Notes: generated by a model not told the origin, from the sequence alone. 64,000 nucleotides of DNA from Maratus speciosus (GCA_963932465.1 OZ010792.1:514957100-515021099), one strand, 5' to 3'; positions 34,110-45,780 are shown, counted from the first letter of the stretch. Translations and numbers: made by a program.

Positions 34110-34773
34110 TACATTTACATGAATTTTGTAACAAATTTTCATTTCTGGAAAGGTGCTTGAAATTTGGGTAAGGTGCTTGAATTTTATCATGGAAAGAGAG
34201 TATGAACCCTGTTATAAGAAAAATTAACTTCATTAAAATATTGAAAATTTTATTAACCACACAAAATTAATTAAAGCAGCTATTTATTAAAAAATTTTCG
34301 TATTACATACTGGTAAGAGCAATTTAAAAATTAAATTTGATTACTTAGGTTTTCAGATAAGTCAAAAGATTTTATGCACTATAAACATTACTGGAATTGC
34401 ATTTTTAGCAATGTATACATAGGGTGTCCATTACTGGAAATTGATTAATTAAGCATTCCATAAGAGATATATAAATTTATTGAAGCTGTTAGCATGTTCA
34501 TTAAGATTTTCACTGAAAAGCAACGGAACTTCAAAACATTTTCTGCTTCCTAATTGGTTTGATGCAGAGTGTCAACAATAACCCAAATTATAAAACATGC
34601 AATGAGGAATTATGAAAAAAATAACAAAAGCTAAATTTTTATTGGTTATTTTTTGTTATAAAGCAAAAACTTTGAGATGTGTCCATTATTTGCACATCTA
34701 CCCTACATGTTATGATAACTTTTTTTTAATTTTTTTTTACCACTAATATATCAATATAATGCCTTGTCTTTAG

Positions 34774-34799
34774 CTGATTATGTCATGAATTTCTCTTAG
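34774..34799 (+). CDS. possible second exon of the plus-strand gene
   Basis: An acceptor-like TTGTCTTTAG ends at 34773. Joined to the phase-1 end of the exon at 31184 it would read ADYVMNFS and then TAG at 34797. In the duplicate at 37624 the same exon continues ADYVMNFSANNL before TGA. The agreement of acceptor and phase in both copies is suggestive, but the very short coding stretch and early stop leave it doubtful. Confidence 0.25.
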
Positions 34800-35149
34800 G
34801 TCCTAAACTAAGGGGATCATGTGCCCAGGCATGAAAGAGTTCCTCCTGAAGGAGGAATTCCATCTTTTTAAAAACAAATTTGGAAAGTCTCTGGATTGAT
34901 GCAAAAATGCTAAGAAAATATTAGAAGCATATGGGGGGGGGCGTGATCTATAAAGCTTAATCATTAGACATTTTGTCTGCTCAAATCCTTGGAGTTTGTT
35001 TCTGAATTCCTGTACTATCAAATCAAAGACGAGCTTTTATTATAAGCATCTGAAAGTCGTGTAAATTAAGTTCTTAAACTAGGGAAATTAAATAACACTT
35101 CTGGGTAATTTCAGTGATGCATTTCTGCAAATGTATTTCTGGAGTAAAG

Positions 35150-35603
35150 GGGCGATTCCATGGCGAGTGTCACACACGTAACGCATGCTTTAATTTGCAT
35201 TTATTCAATTATTTATTATATTTTAATGTTAATTCTGATTTTAATTGGTATGGTAAATAAGTTATTAACATATTTTTTAGTTTAAATGTGTGTAAGTAAA
35301 ACTCACAGAAGTATATCATTTAATTTCATTACTCAAAATGTGCTTCTTCAGAAAAACTACTTCAGAAAAACTACTTCTTCAGAACTACTTCTTTCTACTT
35401 CAGAAAAAAAGCACATTTTGAGTATGAAATTAAATGATATATTTCTGTGAGTTTTACTTACACACATTTAAACTAAAAGATATTTTAATAACTTATTTAC
35501 CATAACACCTAAAAACAGAATTAACATTAAAATATAATAAATAATTGAATAAATGCAAATTAAAGCCTGCGTTACGTGTGTGACTCTCCGCATGGAATCG
35601 CCC
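35150..35603. mobile_element. 454-bp foldback MITE, 4-bp TSD
   Basis: Arms of roughly 200 bp (35150-35355 and 35400-35603) are reverse complements over nearly their whole length, starting GGGCGATTCCATG. The centre is a short run of ACTACTTCAGAAAA repeats. AAAG flanks both sides (35146-35149, 35604-35607). The arms are well preserved, so insertion is fairly recent. Confidence 0.92.
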
Positions 35604-36441
35604 AAAGATCAATTTGGTGTGCATAGGAGTATATTTAGCATAGAGATTTTTTTTAAGTTTTTAAACAGTCATATCATTCAAAATAATGCTTTTATTTTGA
35701 AAAATTAATCTCAATCTCTGTACTACACATAAGTTCATCAGATACATTTGGAAGAATTTATACTTGACAGCAAACTGTTTCCCATTTTCTGTTTTGATTT
35801 AATGAATTTATACATTTATTGTTATTTTTTTTTAATACTTTGTAAGTTACAAAAAGGAAATAAAATCATATGTACAGCTATAATTCATTTTATTGTATGA
35901 ATAACTGTTAAAATGTGTCTAAATTATACGAGTTTGGCCTTATTGTATAGATGGAAAAAAATTCCACCTTTTTTCCCATTTCCCACTTTCATATGCCTGT
36001 GTGTGTGTCCCAGGTGCCAGATCAAAAGGCAAAAAGGGTGCCAAATGAAGATTTTGTCTGTCATTTGACAACGGCTATTGCACCGTAAGATATGGTTACT
36101 AAATGATAGCAATATTGTCATACCTGTTCTTATCACTTTCTGGCAGTATCTCCATTTTTTATATCTTTTATTTACTTTTATTAATCATATCTATTTTAAT
36201 TAAATAATTTCATTCACGTTATAACTCTTACTATATTAAATATACTTACTTTCTGTTCAACAGGTTTGTTTACTTGTTATTAAATTCCTCTATTTATTTC
36301 CTCCTTTATTAAATATATACTTTATTAAGTTCATAATAGTTATATATGGTTCACTTATCTTATTTCTATTACTCTTTTTTTTTTAAAATCTTCGTTTTCG
36401 TGTACTCATCCTTACTTTCACGTGTTTATTTCCGATAGATG
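35604..36441. other. duplicate of the Aurora 5' flank, otherwise AT-rich
   Basis: GGCTATTGCACCGTAAGATATGG near 36072 and the following 90 bp match 30336-30420. No intact exon is seen. Short frames at 35924-36136 are not convincing. Confidence 0.5.
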
Positions 36442-37163
36442 CAGGGTTGTCCTGGACAAAATATCATTTTGTCCACTTTTAATAAATTTAAAATTAAAAA
36501 TACAGAATTTAACAATAATAAATAAATATATTGATTCTTCCCATTCAAGAAACAACTTTTATACCAAAATATCACACGTACGCAGCAGTATATGTGAAAT
36601 ATTTTGTGTGGACATGAAAAACTGTTCATTTGGAAGTTTTTTTTATGCAAACATGTTTATAAATAAAATGTATATCAATATTTAGTTATAATGTAATAAA
36701 TAGCAATTGTAAAGCATATGCATTTGCAGTAAATTTTAATTTGTTTATATGGCAGTTCCATTGTAATTAATAATCAGTTTACAAAATTAAAAATAGAAAT
36801 AAAACATTTTTTAATCTTTGACAGCCTCAAATCTTATTTATTTATTTATTTTTAAGTGATGATGAAATAACAAGTTGATTTTAATGAAGAAAATGCCACA
36901 TTGAAATGAAACCTGTGCTTGTAATGACTTTAATAATTTAATATATGCATAAAAACATTCAGTATAGTATACATATTTTACGATGGGCAAAACATCAGTA
37001 AGAAGTAGTAAAATATAATGATAAAAATTTTCTTTTAATTAAAATATTAAAAGTAAAATAACCACGAAATAATAAAGAAATTAACAGAAAGGCATAAAAT
37101 GAAATTTTGTTATTCAAGATACATAAAGGTTGTAAAGTATTTAATAGTCGTCAAATGCAAAAA
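36442..37163 (-). mobile_element. truncated hAT element tail (same family as 1826-2824)
   Basis: CAGGGTTGTCC at 36442 is the terminus. The sequence to 37163 is the reverse complement of the tail of the hAT element at 1826-2824, ending at the last codons of its transposase (GTCGTCAAATGC). It lacks the MITE found in that copy, so it shows the empty target TATCTTGAATAA. The other end is missing: it joins directly to the duplicated exon segment at 37165. Confidence 0.85.
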
Positions 37164-37164
37164 T

Positions 37165-37660
37165 GTCAAATCATATCATTGACAATACTTTCTCAATTAC
37201 ACCTAATTTTATAGATGTTGGCTGTGGAAATGAAAAAGGTATAATTTACTACAGAGTTTGGAATGGCTGCTTTATTCTAATTCAACATTCTACTTCAGCA
37301 TTACCTAAAGGCATAATTTTATTTAATGATATTGTTTATTAAGTAATATTGGCTATTGCTGGTTTTTATATTGCTTTTCTCTATTAAAAAAGTCCAATGT
37401 TTCCTGCAAAAGCCCCCACCCTAGCATTTCATTCAATACTTCAATAAGTTAATTTTTTATTGTCCTGTTTATAAATAATATTTACAATAATTAAAATATT
37501 TATCCTTAAAGGGTATATAAAATACAGAATTCTGGTGACACAAGCTTTATTTTCAGAGATTTCCTTGTTATAATACATGTTTCTTCTTACCTAATGTATC
37601 AATATAATACCTCGTCTTGTTAGCTGATTATGTCATGAATTTCTCTGCTAATAACCTTTG
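37165..37660 (+). pseudogene. damaged duplicate of the plus-strand exons
   Basis: 37165-37310 match the exon at 31049-31184 (IIDNTFSI, then FIDVGCGNEKGIIYYRVW), but the start codon and acceptor are lost to the hAT insertion. One codon (Ser) is deleted, and the donor is GC in place of GT (AAAG/GCATAA). Intron sequence follows to about 37570. At 37624 an acceptor and the exon reading ADYVMNFSANNL appear, which in the first copy lie 3.4 kb further away, behind the hAT-like element. It is best read as a decayed tandem duplicate. Confidence 0.6.
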
Positions 37661-37987
37661 AAAACAAAGATAAAAACAATACCCAAAATGTTTCAACAAA
37701 GTAGAATGTTTCAAATCTTTCTTTATTTTATTAAATCTTTCGACCTTTTTATGAAAATTTTATAACTTAAGGCAGGAATAACTATTATAGATGTAAAAGC
37801 AAACACTAATAGGATTAGAGCCAGTAGCAGTACAGTGCAGCATGGCAGTAGGCGCTGCAGATTATTTTAGACCTTTCTGAATAATCTTATCTAACAACTT
37901 AAAAATACATAAAATTTTGTCTCTAGATTTTTTTTGAGAATGTAATTTTTTCGAATTTTATATATTTTGATTTTTTATAATAGTAAG

Positions 37988-38080
37988 CATGGTTCACCAC
38001 TGTTGACTGGCAAATTGGCACAGATATTTTGCTACTGGGAGATCAAATTGAAAAATTGTATTGTGATATAACATGGTTTG
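37988..38080 (+). CDS. possible exon, unrecognised
   Basis: One frame is open from the TAAG border to a strong donor (GTTTG/GTAAGT at 38081) and reads WFTTVDWQIGTDILLL, then GDQIEKLYCDITWF. This is protein-like and unlike the local AT-rich noise. The acceptor is weak: the better AG at 37983 would put a stop in this frame. It lies on the same strand as, and downstream of, the exon candidates at 31 and 37 kb, so it may belong to that gene. I do not recognise it. Confidence 0.3.
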
Positions 38081-39136
38081 GTAAGTCTTGTATTTCATAT
38101 GTACCTATAGGATAGAAGAGCTAATTTCGATTCAATCTCAATTCTAAAAAAGTAACTGCTGTCGCAATTTGTTCTACTGTGACCTTTTGACTTTTCAAAA
38201 TATGAAAACTGGTACTTTTATAGAGAAATGTTGATAAACATGCTTCAGTAGTAGACAGTTTTCAAATCAAAGAATTATTTTAAGCGCTATTTAAAATTAA
38301 AGTTGCACAAAATTGTTCGGTTAAAGTTTTATAGGATCAAAAACTATACATAACAAATTTAACAATCTCTTGCAGGCACATGTTTGACTATTTTGTAGTG
38401 TGCAATCTTTTTTTAGCCCCCGGTACGGTATGCTATTTCTTTCTCCCTGCTTATTTTGTGTATTCCAAAAAATAACGTTACCTTACAGAAGCCAGCTGTA
38501 AAACAAAGGAGTATGATTAAATAATCTATAGAAAATTTTTTAACTTCTAAGCATTGCACATTTTCAATTTTTATACCGTCATATTGGAAAAAAAAATTCT
38601 TTTAATTGCATTTTCTCTATTTATTTTTGAAATATTAATTTTTTTTTTGTAGTTTTTAGAGCCATTTGCTTAATATTGGCAATGGAAGTACTCCATTTCT
38701 GTAGAAAGTAAAGGAAAAATAGTTCTAAAATAGTAATTATATATTTTTGTTGCCATTTTCTCATAACAACCGAAAGAAAATGTAATTAAAATACGTGCTA
38801 TTTTGAAAAAAATATAAACGAATGATTTCTGTTAAAACAATGGAGCTATTATAAACTATATTTAATTTTAAGTATCTATGAATCATTAGATAGACGTTTT
38901 TTTTTTTTTTTTTTTTTTTCGATTTTCTTGAATGACGGAATCTTTTTGCTGCATTTGTGCATTATTTCGTGATAGTAATGTGCTATGTGTGCTTTACCGT
39001 ACATGTTTAAGAGTAGATCGTAAATGTGGAATTCTTAAGCGGATGCAAATGACGTCATTTTACATAAAATAAAACGTGTGCTTTAAGCCTTAAAATTGAA
39101 ATGTTTTGTACTGCAGTAGAGTCCCGCTTAACCGAG
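38081..39136. other. AT-rich sequence, nothing recognised
   Basis: No conserved frame, RNA gene or element ends were seen. A T-run lies at about 38899-38919. Confidence 0.5.
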
Positions 39137-39436
39137 TTATTTTCTTCTGATGGACTGGTGGCTTCTATTATGAAACATTTATTATAAATGCAGTGTTAGA
39201 TGAAGGTGAAAGAGCAGCCTTAAAAAGTTAGAACTCTGATTTTCTGGTCAGAATGGTGTGTGGGGGGGGGGGGGATGGCCAAAAAAATTATGGCCATTTT
39301 TTTCCCCCATTCTGACCAGAAAATCAGAGTTCTATCTTCTTACGGCTGCTCTTTCACCTTCACCTAACGCTTCATTTATAATGGCTGTTTCATAATAATA
39401 GAAGCCATCAGTCCATCAGAAGAAAATGAAGTAATG
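39119..39436. mobile_element. foldback element with arms of about 140 bp
   Basis: ATTTTCTTCTGATGGACTG at about 39140 is answered by CAGTCCATCAGAAGAAAAT at 39410-39428. The arms stay complementary inwards through GAACTCTGATTTTCTGGTCA to a centre with a G-run. The left outside begins CAGTAGAGTCCCGCTTAACC after TGCAG, a Tigger-type end, which suggests a palindromic Tigger derivative with its right terminus lost. Confidence 0.85.
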
Positions 39437-39439
39437 GAA

Positions 39440-40207
39440 ATGCCGGGGGCGACACTAAATTCTGAAAAAGCAGAATTCCTGTTCTCTAGTTTATTATTAT
39501 TTATCTGTTTTTATTATTATTATTAAAAATTTCACTATTGCAATAGATTTATTTCATATTTTGAAAAAAACTTTTTTTCACTTATTGTTGCCAATTATTA
39601 AAAAAGCATAAATAATATTTCCAAATATCTCTCAGCTGAAAAATATGGTTACATGTGAATATTAAAACAGAAAGAAAACTTTAAAATAATTAAGCTTTTA
39701 GAGAGGATGTATTTTTTATTAAAAAAGAGTCATAAAAAAGAGTACATAATCAATACATAAAAATGTTTTTTCACTTTTTATATTTTCACATTATTTTTGT
39801 AATTACAATTCACCATACATAAATTTATTTATTATTTAAATATTATTGCATTAAACTTGTCTTTTGTTCTTTGCAGCTACCTCAGGCCAATGACTCATTA
39901 TATTTTTGTAAGAAGGTGTGAATTTGCTGTTCTGTTTTCATTTAATCGCAAGGCAACATTTATAAACAGGATTTAAAGATATACATAGAAATTCTGTGTC
40001 AACTTAAAAAAGTTGATAAAAATTAGAAAAAAGCGTAGCCCTAATGCTTGATAACATGAATCTCTCCATACAACTTACTAGAAATTGAATTAGGACTGAA
40101 TAAATGTGTGCTAGTGAAGCAGAGATTTTAAAAATTTGTTTAGACATCTTTCATGAACATGTCGAAAGAGTAGGCTAAATTATAAGAACATTATTATTTT
40201 TATTTTA
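39440..40207. other. AT-rich sequence, nothing recognised
   Basis: Only simple AT-rich stretches, including a TTATTATTATTATTA run near 39505-39525, were seen. Confidence 0.5.
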
Positions 40208-40215
40208 CAAGCATG

Positions 40216-40852
40216 CAGAGAGCTGGAGCCGGAGAGCTCCGGAGCTGTGTTTTCCCTGGAGCTGGAGCTCTTAATTTTCCCCTGCTCCAGGGCTCCTTTA
40301 GTTTTTAATATTCTTTTAAATCTTTTTTTTTTTTCAGTCTTTTAAATTTCCAGGCTTAAAATATTTTACTTACATCATTATTCAGTATTTTAATTATATC
40401 CTTTTGAGGGTTTTTTTTTAAATTAGAGATTGAAAACTTCTCAAAACATGGTAACACTACTTTACTTCTACTTTCTACTTGAGCTAGGTGACAACACTAT
40501 TTGAAAAATATGGCCGTTTGTTGTCTACATGTGTAGTTGTACAATTTTGGTTGTTTGAAAAGTGTAGAAGAAATTTAAGATTTTTGTGCTTAAAATTCCA
40601 CCAAACTTTCTATTTTAAAAGCAAAAGCTAAAGATGTCATATTTTCTGAACAAACGTTTCAAGTTTGATGAGAAGAAAAATGCATTTTGTCAGATCTTTA
40701 ATGAAGGTAAAGGAAGAAAGAATTTGTGAACAAAAAATTAAATGTGTAAATTAAAATCTGCAACTCAAAAGCGCAAAGTTGGAGCCGGAGCCACAGTGTT
40801 TTATCTAGGAGCGGAGCTGGAGCATCAAAAATTGTTCAGCTCCGGGTCACTG
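40216..40852. mobile_element. hAT-like element, 637 bp, TSD CAAGCRTG
   Basis: The left end CAGAGAGCTGGAGCCGGAG and the right end on the minus strand CAGTGACCCGGAGCTGAAC are inverted in theme, with GGAGCTGGAGC words at both ends. The flanks CAAGCATG (40208-40215) and CAAGCGTG (40853-40860) match at seven of eight positions. Inside, at 40634, a short frame MSYFLNKRFKFDEKKNAFC could be a scrap of a hAT N-terminal region. Confidence 0.8.
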
Positions 40853-40884
40853 CAAGCGTGCAATAAATGTTGAGCTTTTATCAG

Positions 40885-40963
40885 TCCGGAACTCGCTAAG
40901 TATGAAGATCTTGCCAAGGAGTTGAGTGTGAACAATTGCACTGTAAGGTCAAATCGATTGTTG
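40885..40963 (+). CDS. possible exon, unrecognised
   Basis: After TTTTATCAG one frame reads PELAKYEDLAKELSVNNCT up to a donor-like ACT/GTAAGG, and stays open beyond it (VRSNRLLSALLDPGTL) to a TGA near 41010. It is protein-like, but no family is recognised and no partner exon is identified. It could equally be a fragment of a mobile element. Confidence 0.25.
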
Positions 40964-41009
40964 TCGGCTCTCTTGGATCCTGGAACCCTTCAAATGATAG
41001 TGATATGTT

Positions 41010-43072
41010 GAATATGTGCTTACAAATATGCTAAAGTGATCAGACGAATAATAGTCAGCTAAACTATCTTGTTTTCACTGGACATCTATTTTGAATGCAT
41101 GAGACAAATTCTCCAGGGTTCAGGGAGTCGTCAAAGATAGTCATACCCACTGTTTAGCCAGATAAATTGCATTTTTTAATGTTATTGTGTTTTAATCTCC
41201 ATCACTTTTTATGTGATGTAGTTTGTATTTGTATTTTTATGCTTTTTATTGTTCTTTAAATAAAGTTTGTTGAATTCACAAGGTTCTGAGATAAAGAACC
41301 ACAGACTGACTTAGGCCACATGGACACACACTTTTTATAAGCATGTTTAATGTAAATATCCAGACTCACATTGTTTAACATTTTCCATAGTTTCCCATGA
41401 CAATGAAAGGATGAAGTAGGGAGAATAGAGATTTCCTTGAGAAGCCTATTGAAATTATATGGGTCATGGGTACCTGCAAGGCAGGCCAATTGTTCCTCCC
41501 TGAATTATCAAATTTAACTAAACAGGTTTTCTTTTTCTCTCATGATTTTGAAAAAAAGGAGAAACATTTATTCATGAGTGATTTAAAATTATTAACAATA
41601 GGGAACTAAGATTTTCCTTGCATCCCCTGTGAAAGACAATTTTAAATTTTGATTTCCTTTATATGTTTTTGTGTTTGTAAATTATCTTAAACAGGAGTTC
41701 AAAGTCTTCTTAATCTAATAAAAAAATAATAACACTCTTTCAGTTCTTTATTTTAAATAAAGATGGTACAAGTTTATAAGTAAACACCCATCTGATAATT
41801 CTGCAACAAATTATCGTAGAAGAAAGTTACAGGTATCAAGCATAAAGTCTATTTTTAAATTATGTATATAAAATTTGCTTAGAGGTCATCTGCATATTTC
41901 AATAGCAATGTCCAAATCCAAATTTTCATGAAATCCGTACGATTAGTTTCCGAGAAATTAATGCTTTTAAAATTAGCCTATTTTAGGGGCTATATCAGTA
42001 TACTTGATTGTTGAAATGCTACAGAATGGCTATGTCACTTCTGTTGTGTTATTTCTTGCCAATATGGCCATTTCCCTCGCTTAATATGTTTCGACTATTG
42101 CCAGCACAAATATTTCAATAAAATGAGTAAAATATATTTTTTCAAATTATGCTTCTCTGCACATCATAGATGGCCCTTAAACTATACTTTTGACGTTTTT
42201 TAATAATAATTCGAAAACTACTTAAAAGAAAAATTTGAAATTGAGAATTCGCATGCAGGACATAATAAATATAAATCTATAAAAAAAAAAATGCAGGTTG
42301 TAATTCATATTTTTTTAGAATATTAATTTCATAATTCATATTTTTAAATTACAAATTCAATGTATTAATGTTTGGATTTTTTAGTATTATATCCACGCTC
42401 AAAATTATCACACTAGGATTATAATTTCAGGAGATATTAATAAAAATATGAAAATGTAATTTAACATTACAAGCTGTAAATTTCAATATTTATAATTCTA
42501 AAACTTACCATCCAAGTGACTTGAAATTTTGTTTCTAGGCATAGTTTGATCCAAAGATTTAAAATATATTGTCAAACTTGGGTGTTGCCATTGAAAAAAA
42601 CTAAGTTTGGTCTGGTTTTGATTTGTAGATGACCCCTAAGCAAATGTTATATACATCATTTAAAAGTAGACTTTATTTCCAATCCATTGGTACCAGTAAC
42701 TTTTTTCTATTATAATTGGTTGCAGAGTTAGTAGTGGGTGTTTACTTTTTTTCCACGACTGTACATAAATGTTCCAAAATCTTGCCAATCTTGGGCCTCC
42801 CTGGGTTTACTTTTAGAGTTGTTTATGTGCTGGGTTGTTCCAAATGCACCTAGTGTTGGGTATCCTGCTCCTATAAGGGTCCACAACATAGACACAAGCT
42901 TTGCTCATCTAGACAATAGGCTTCCAAAAGACCCTTATATTAAATCTCAATCAAACTGTTTAAAAGATCAACCTCTAAGGACCTGACAGATTCTGAGGCA
43001 TTATACGGTTTTACTTCTCATCTCCTCGAAGTAATATTATGTAGTACTATGTACATGAGTTCAGTTTAGTAT
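41010..43072. other. no gene recognised
   Basis: AT-rich single-copy-looking sequence. Open frames at 41256-41489 (minus) and 42738-42986 (plus) have mixed composition without family motifs, and I did not accept them. Confidence 0.4.
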
Positions 43073-43265
43073 CAGTGTTGAATTTAGACACTTTTCTCCG
43101 GGAGGGATTTCTGTGGCTGCGGGGAGGGGGGCATTATAGACTTCCGGAGGAAATTGCACTTTTTGAACATTAAAAATACAAAATCTCAAATCTTCCAAGG
43201 GGACATCTCATTGCTCCGGGGGGGGGGGGGATGTCCCTCCGGGCCACCCCCTGAATTCAACACTG
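43073..43265. mobile_element. small hAT-like MITE, 193 bp
   Basis: CAGTGTTGAATTTAGACAC at the left and GAATTCAACACTG at the right are inverted repeats. G-rich tracts lie inside (43217-43230). A clear 8-bp duplication is not preserved. Confidence 0.7.
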
Positions 43266-44026
43266 CTATATATCCTTCCGGGGAGACATTGAAATTCAAA
43301 CCTGTTTCTCATTTGATAGCCGGATGGAAATAAATAGGAAACAGGTCATGCTTTGTGCTGCATGTCTCCTTGTTGTGTGGCATGCCCAACAGTCTAACTC
43401 AAAAAATGTGCCCTATATAACAAATGATGTCACACTAAAGTAGGTTATAATAAATATTCTGTGGCATAACTCCATTCTCTTAAATTAGGGGTGAAATTGA
43501 AGCATGGACCTTTCCTGTTTCTCTGGAACCACCAGCATAGCGGTTGTCAGGTCTAATGTTAATGAGTAGTATGCTTAATGCAAGATACTGCTTAATTAAT
43601 TTTATTTCCTTTATGTATTGTGTTTATCTGAGTATCATTATCTACGTACTTGAGTTATGTACACATTCTCTTTTCTATGATATTAAGATGAGTGAAGTGT
43701 ATAAAAGGATATTATTCCAAAAGAGGGGCTAATGTTTCCCAATAGAACAAAGATAGTACAATACCCAGGAATTTGACAATGAAAGGGAAAGTTGTGAACA
43801 AAAGATAATTTCTTATGATGACCTGTCGGTAGGCAAGCAAGCCAGTAGATCACGTTGGGTGCTCTTGAAAATACAGGTGTAAACCTCAGAGTCTGGAAGG
43901 AAGAAGGGATATTGAGAGCAGAAGATAATCAGTTTTTTATGTTGAAAGTCTGAAGTGGAGGTTGAAGGTAGTGGCTTATGCTGTTTGCACAGAGTGTTTC
44001 CTTGAGAAGTGCATGTGATGAGAATT
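43266..44026. other. no gene recognised
   Basis: GCATGTCTCCTTGTTGTGTGGCATGCC (43360-43387) resembles one arm of the foldback element at 50760. Nothing else was recognised. Confidence 0.4.
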
Positions 44027-45550
44027 CAGGCAGATCAATGAAATTCGCGATTTTTCCGCGACCGATCAAAAAACTGATTTTTACATGTCTGATCGACAAA
44101 ATTCGCAATTTTTCCGAAACCGATCGACAAAATTAGTTTTTTTCGCGTCTGATTGACGAAATTCGCTATTTTTCCGCGCCTGATAGGCTTAATTTTCAAA
44201 TTTTCCGCGTCTGATTGACAAAACTCGCGATCTTTTCGTGGCCGACCAACAAAATTCGCAATCTTTCGGATCCCGATTGACAAAACTCGCGATTTTCCTG
44301 TGTTTGTTCGACGAAATTTGCGACTTTTCAGCCCCTGATCGACAAAATTCCGGATTTTTCCGCGCCGGATAAACGAAATTCGCGATTCTTAGCTGACTCT
44401 TATGAAATTTGCTGTTTTTTCCCGCAGCAAATTGACAAAATTCGCATTTTTCTTCCGATAATCTGACGAAACTTGCGTTTTTTCCGCTGCCGATCAACGA
44501 AATTTTCAATTTTTCCGCGTAACATCGACTAAATTCGTAATTTTTCCGTGCCCCTATCAACGAAATTTGCGATTTTTACGCGCCTGATCGACAAAATTCG
44601 CGATTTTTTGTAACCCGACCAACGAAGTTCGAGATTTTTACGCGCTAGATCAGCAAAATTCACGATTCTTAACTGGCTCTGACGAAATTTGTAATTTTTC
44701 CCGGGACAAATTAACGAAATTCTCGATTTTTCTGAGCTCGATAGACAAAACTCGCAATTTTTCCGTGCCCGATCGAGAATTTGCGATTTTTCTGAGATGG
44801 ATCGATTAAATTTGCGATTTTTTTGAAGCCGATCAGTAAAATTCGTGATTCTTAACTGGCTCTGACGAAATTTGTAACTTTTTCCGGCGGCAAATTGACG
44901 AAATTCTCGATTTTTTTCCCCGATAAACAGACGAACACGCGAATTTTTCGAAGACGATCAATGAAATTTGAGGTTATTCCTCTCCTAATCGACAAAATTC
45001 GCGATTCTTAACTGACATGACAAAATTTGTCATTTTTTCCTGCTGCAAATTGGCGAAATTCATGGTTTTTTTTCTCACGACTGGGTAAACTTATGATTTT
45101 TTCGCAGCCGATCAATAAAACTTTCAATTTTTCCGCGTATCATCTACAAAATTGGCGATTTTTACGTGCCCGATCAACGAAAATTGCGATTTTTCCGAGA
45201 CTGATTAACAGAATTTGCGATTTTTCGTGCCCGAGCAACGAGATTCTCAAATTTTCCCGAGCCCGATAGACAAAAGTAGTCATTTTTCCGTGGCCGATCG
45301 GCGAAATTTGCGATTTTTTTTCGTGCCCTAGTGACAAAATTCGCGATTTTTCCGTCCCTTATCAACGAAATTGCGATTTTTCCGCGCCTGATCGACAAAA
45401 TTCGCGATTCTTAAATGGCTGACGAAATTTTCAGTTTTTTTCGGCAAAGTGACAAAATTCACGATTTTTTCTTGCGATTTATGGACAAAAATTGCATTTT
45501 TTCCAGTTATAAATTGACGAAATTCGCGGGCCATAGGTTATGCATCCCTA
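44027..45550 (-). repeat. 31-bp minisatellite array with higher-order repeat
   Basis: About 48 units in minus orientation, better preserved than the array at 270-1539. The block GATTCTTAACTGRCTCTGACG plus a GCGGCAAATTGACGAAATTC unit recurs near 44384, 44663, 44847, 45001 and 45404, so units are arranged in larger blocks of about 150-400 bp. It ends GCGGGCCATAGGTTATGCATCCCTA, nearly identical to the end of the first array. Open frames are by-products. Confidence 0.92.
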
Positions 45551-45780
45551 ATCTAGTGCATAGATAATAGCCCAAAGTGTTATTTAACTTAGGGCAGGAT
45601 CTGCTGTATCTGGGCCTATAAATGAAAATATTGTGTTTTAATGTAAATATTTAAGTATTTTGTAAAAAAAAAATTCCATTTAATATTATTTGAAGTATTC
45701 TAAGGACTGATTCCCAGCCTCCTTACTTCTTGTCCAGCACCTATACCGGTGGTGGCAGCTTATCAATTAAGGAGTATATA

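Larger units (their letters stand above)
32390..34210 (+). mobile_element. hAT-like element (AGGGTTCATAC ends) containing a minisatellite element
   Basis: The left end AGGGTTCATACGGTGCTTG and the right end on the minus strand AGGGTTCATACTCTCTTTCC are inverted. Subterminal GTGCTTGAAAGTCCTTGAATT and GGTGCTTGAATTT words match. Flanks GTTATAAT (32382-32389) and GTTATAAG (34211-34218) agree at seven of eight bases. A second element (about 33061-33857) carrying the 31-bp minisatellite is nested inside. No transposase. Confidence 0.85.

Noticed and set aside
41256..41489. Minus-strand open frame of 77 codons
   Set aside because: It has mixed composition but no motif, splice signals or neighbouring exon; it may be an uncharacterised repeat.
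42738..42986. 82-codon plus-strand open frame
   Set aside because: No family motif or splice context that I could trust; left as unannotated sequence.
44189..45534. Lysine/arginine-rich open frames over the minisatellite arrays (also at 908-1354, 7793-8041, 33162-33684, 49701-50191, 56277-57192, 58451-59242)
   Set aside because: The 31-bp unit lacks stop words in several frames on both strands, so frames stay open by composition. They repeat FVDQARKN or KKCEFRQ-like words, overlap on opposite strands and have no start context or conserved domain.
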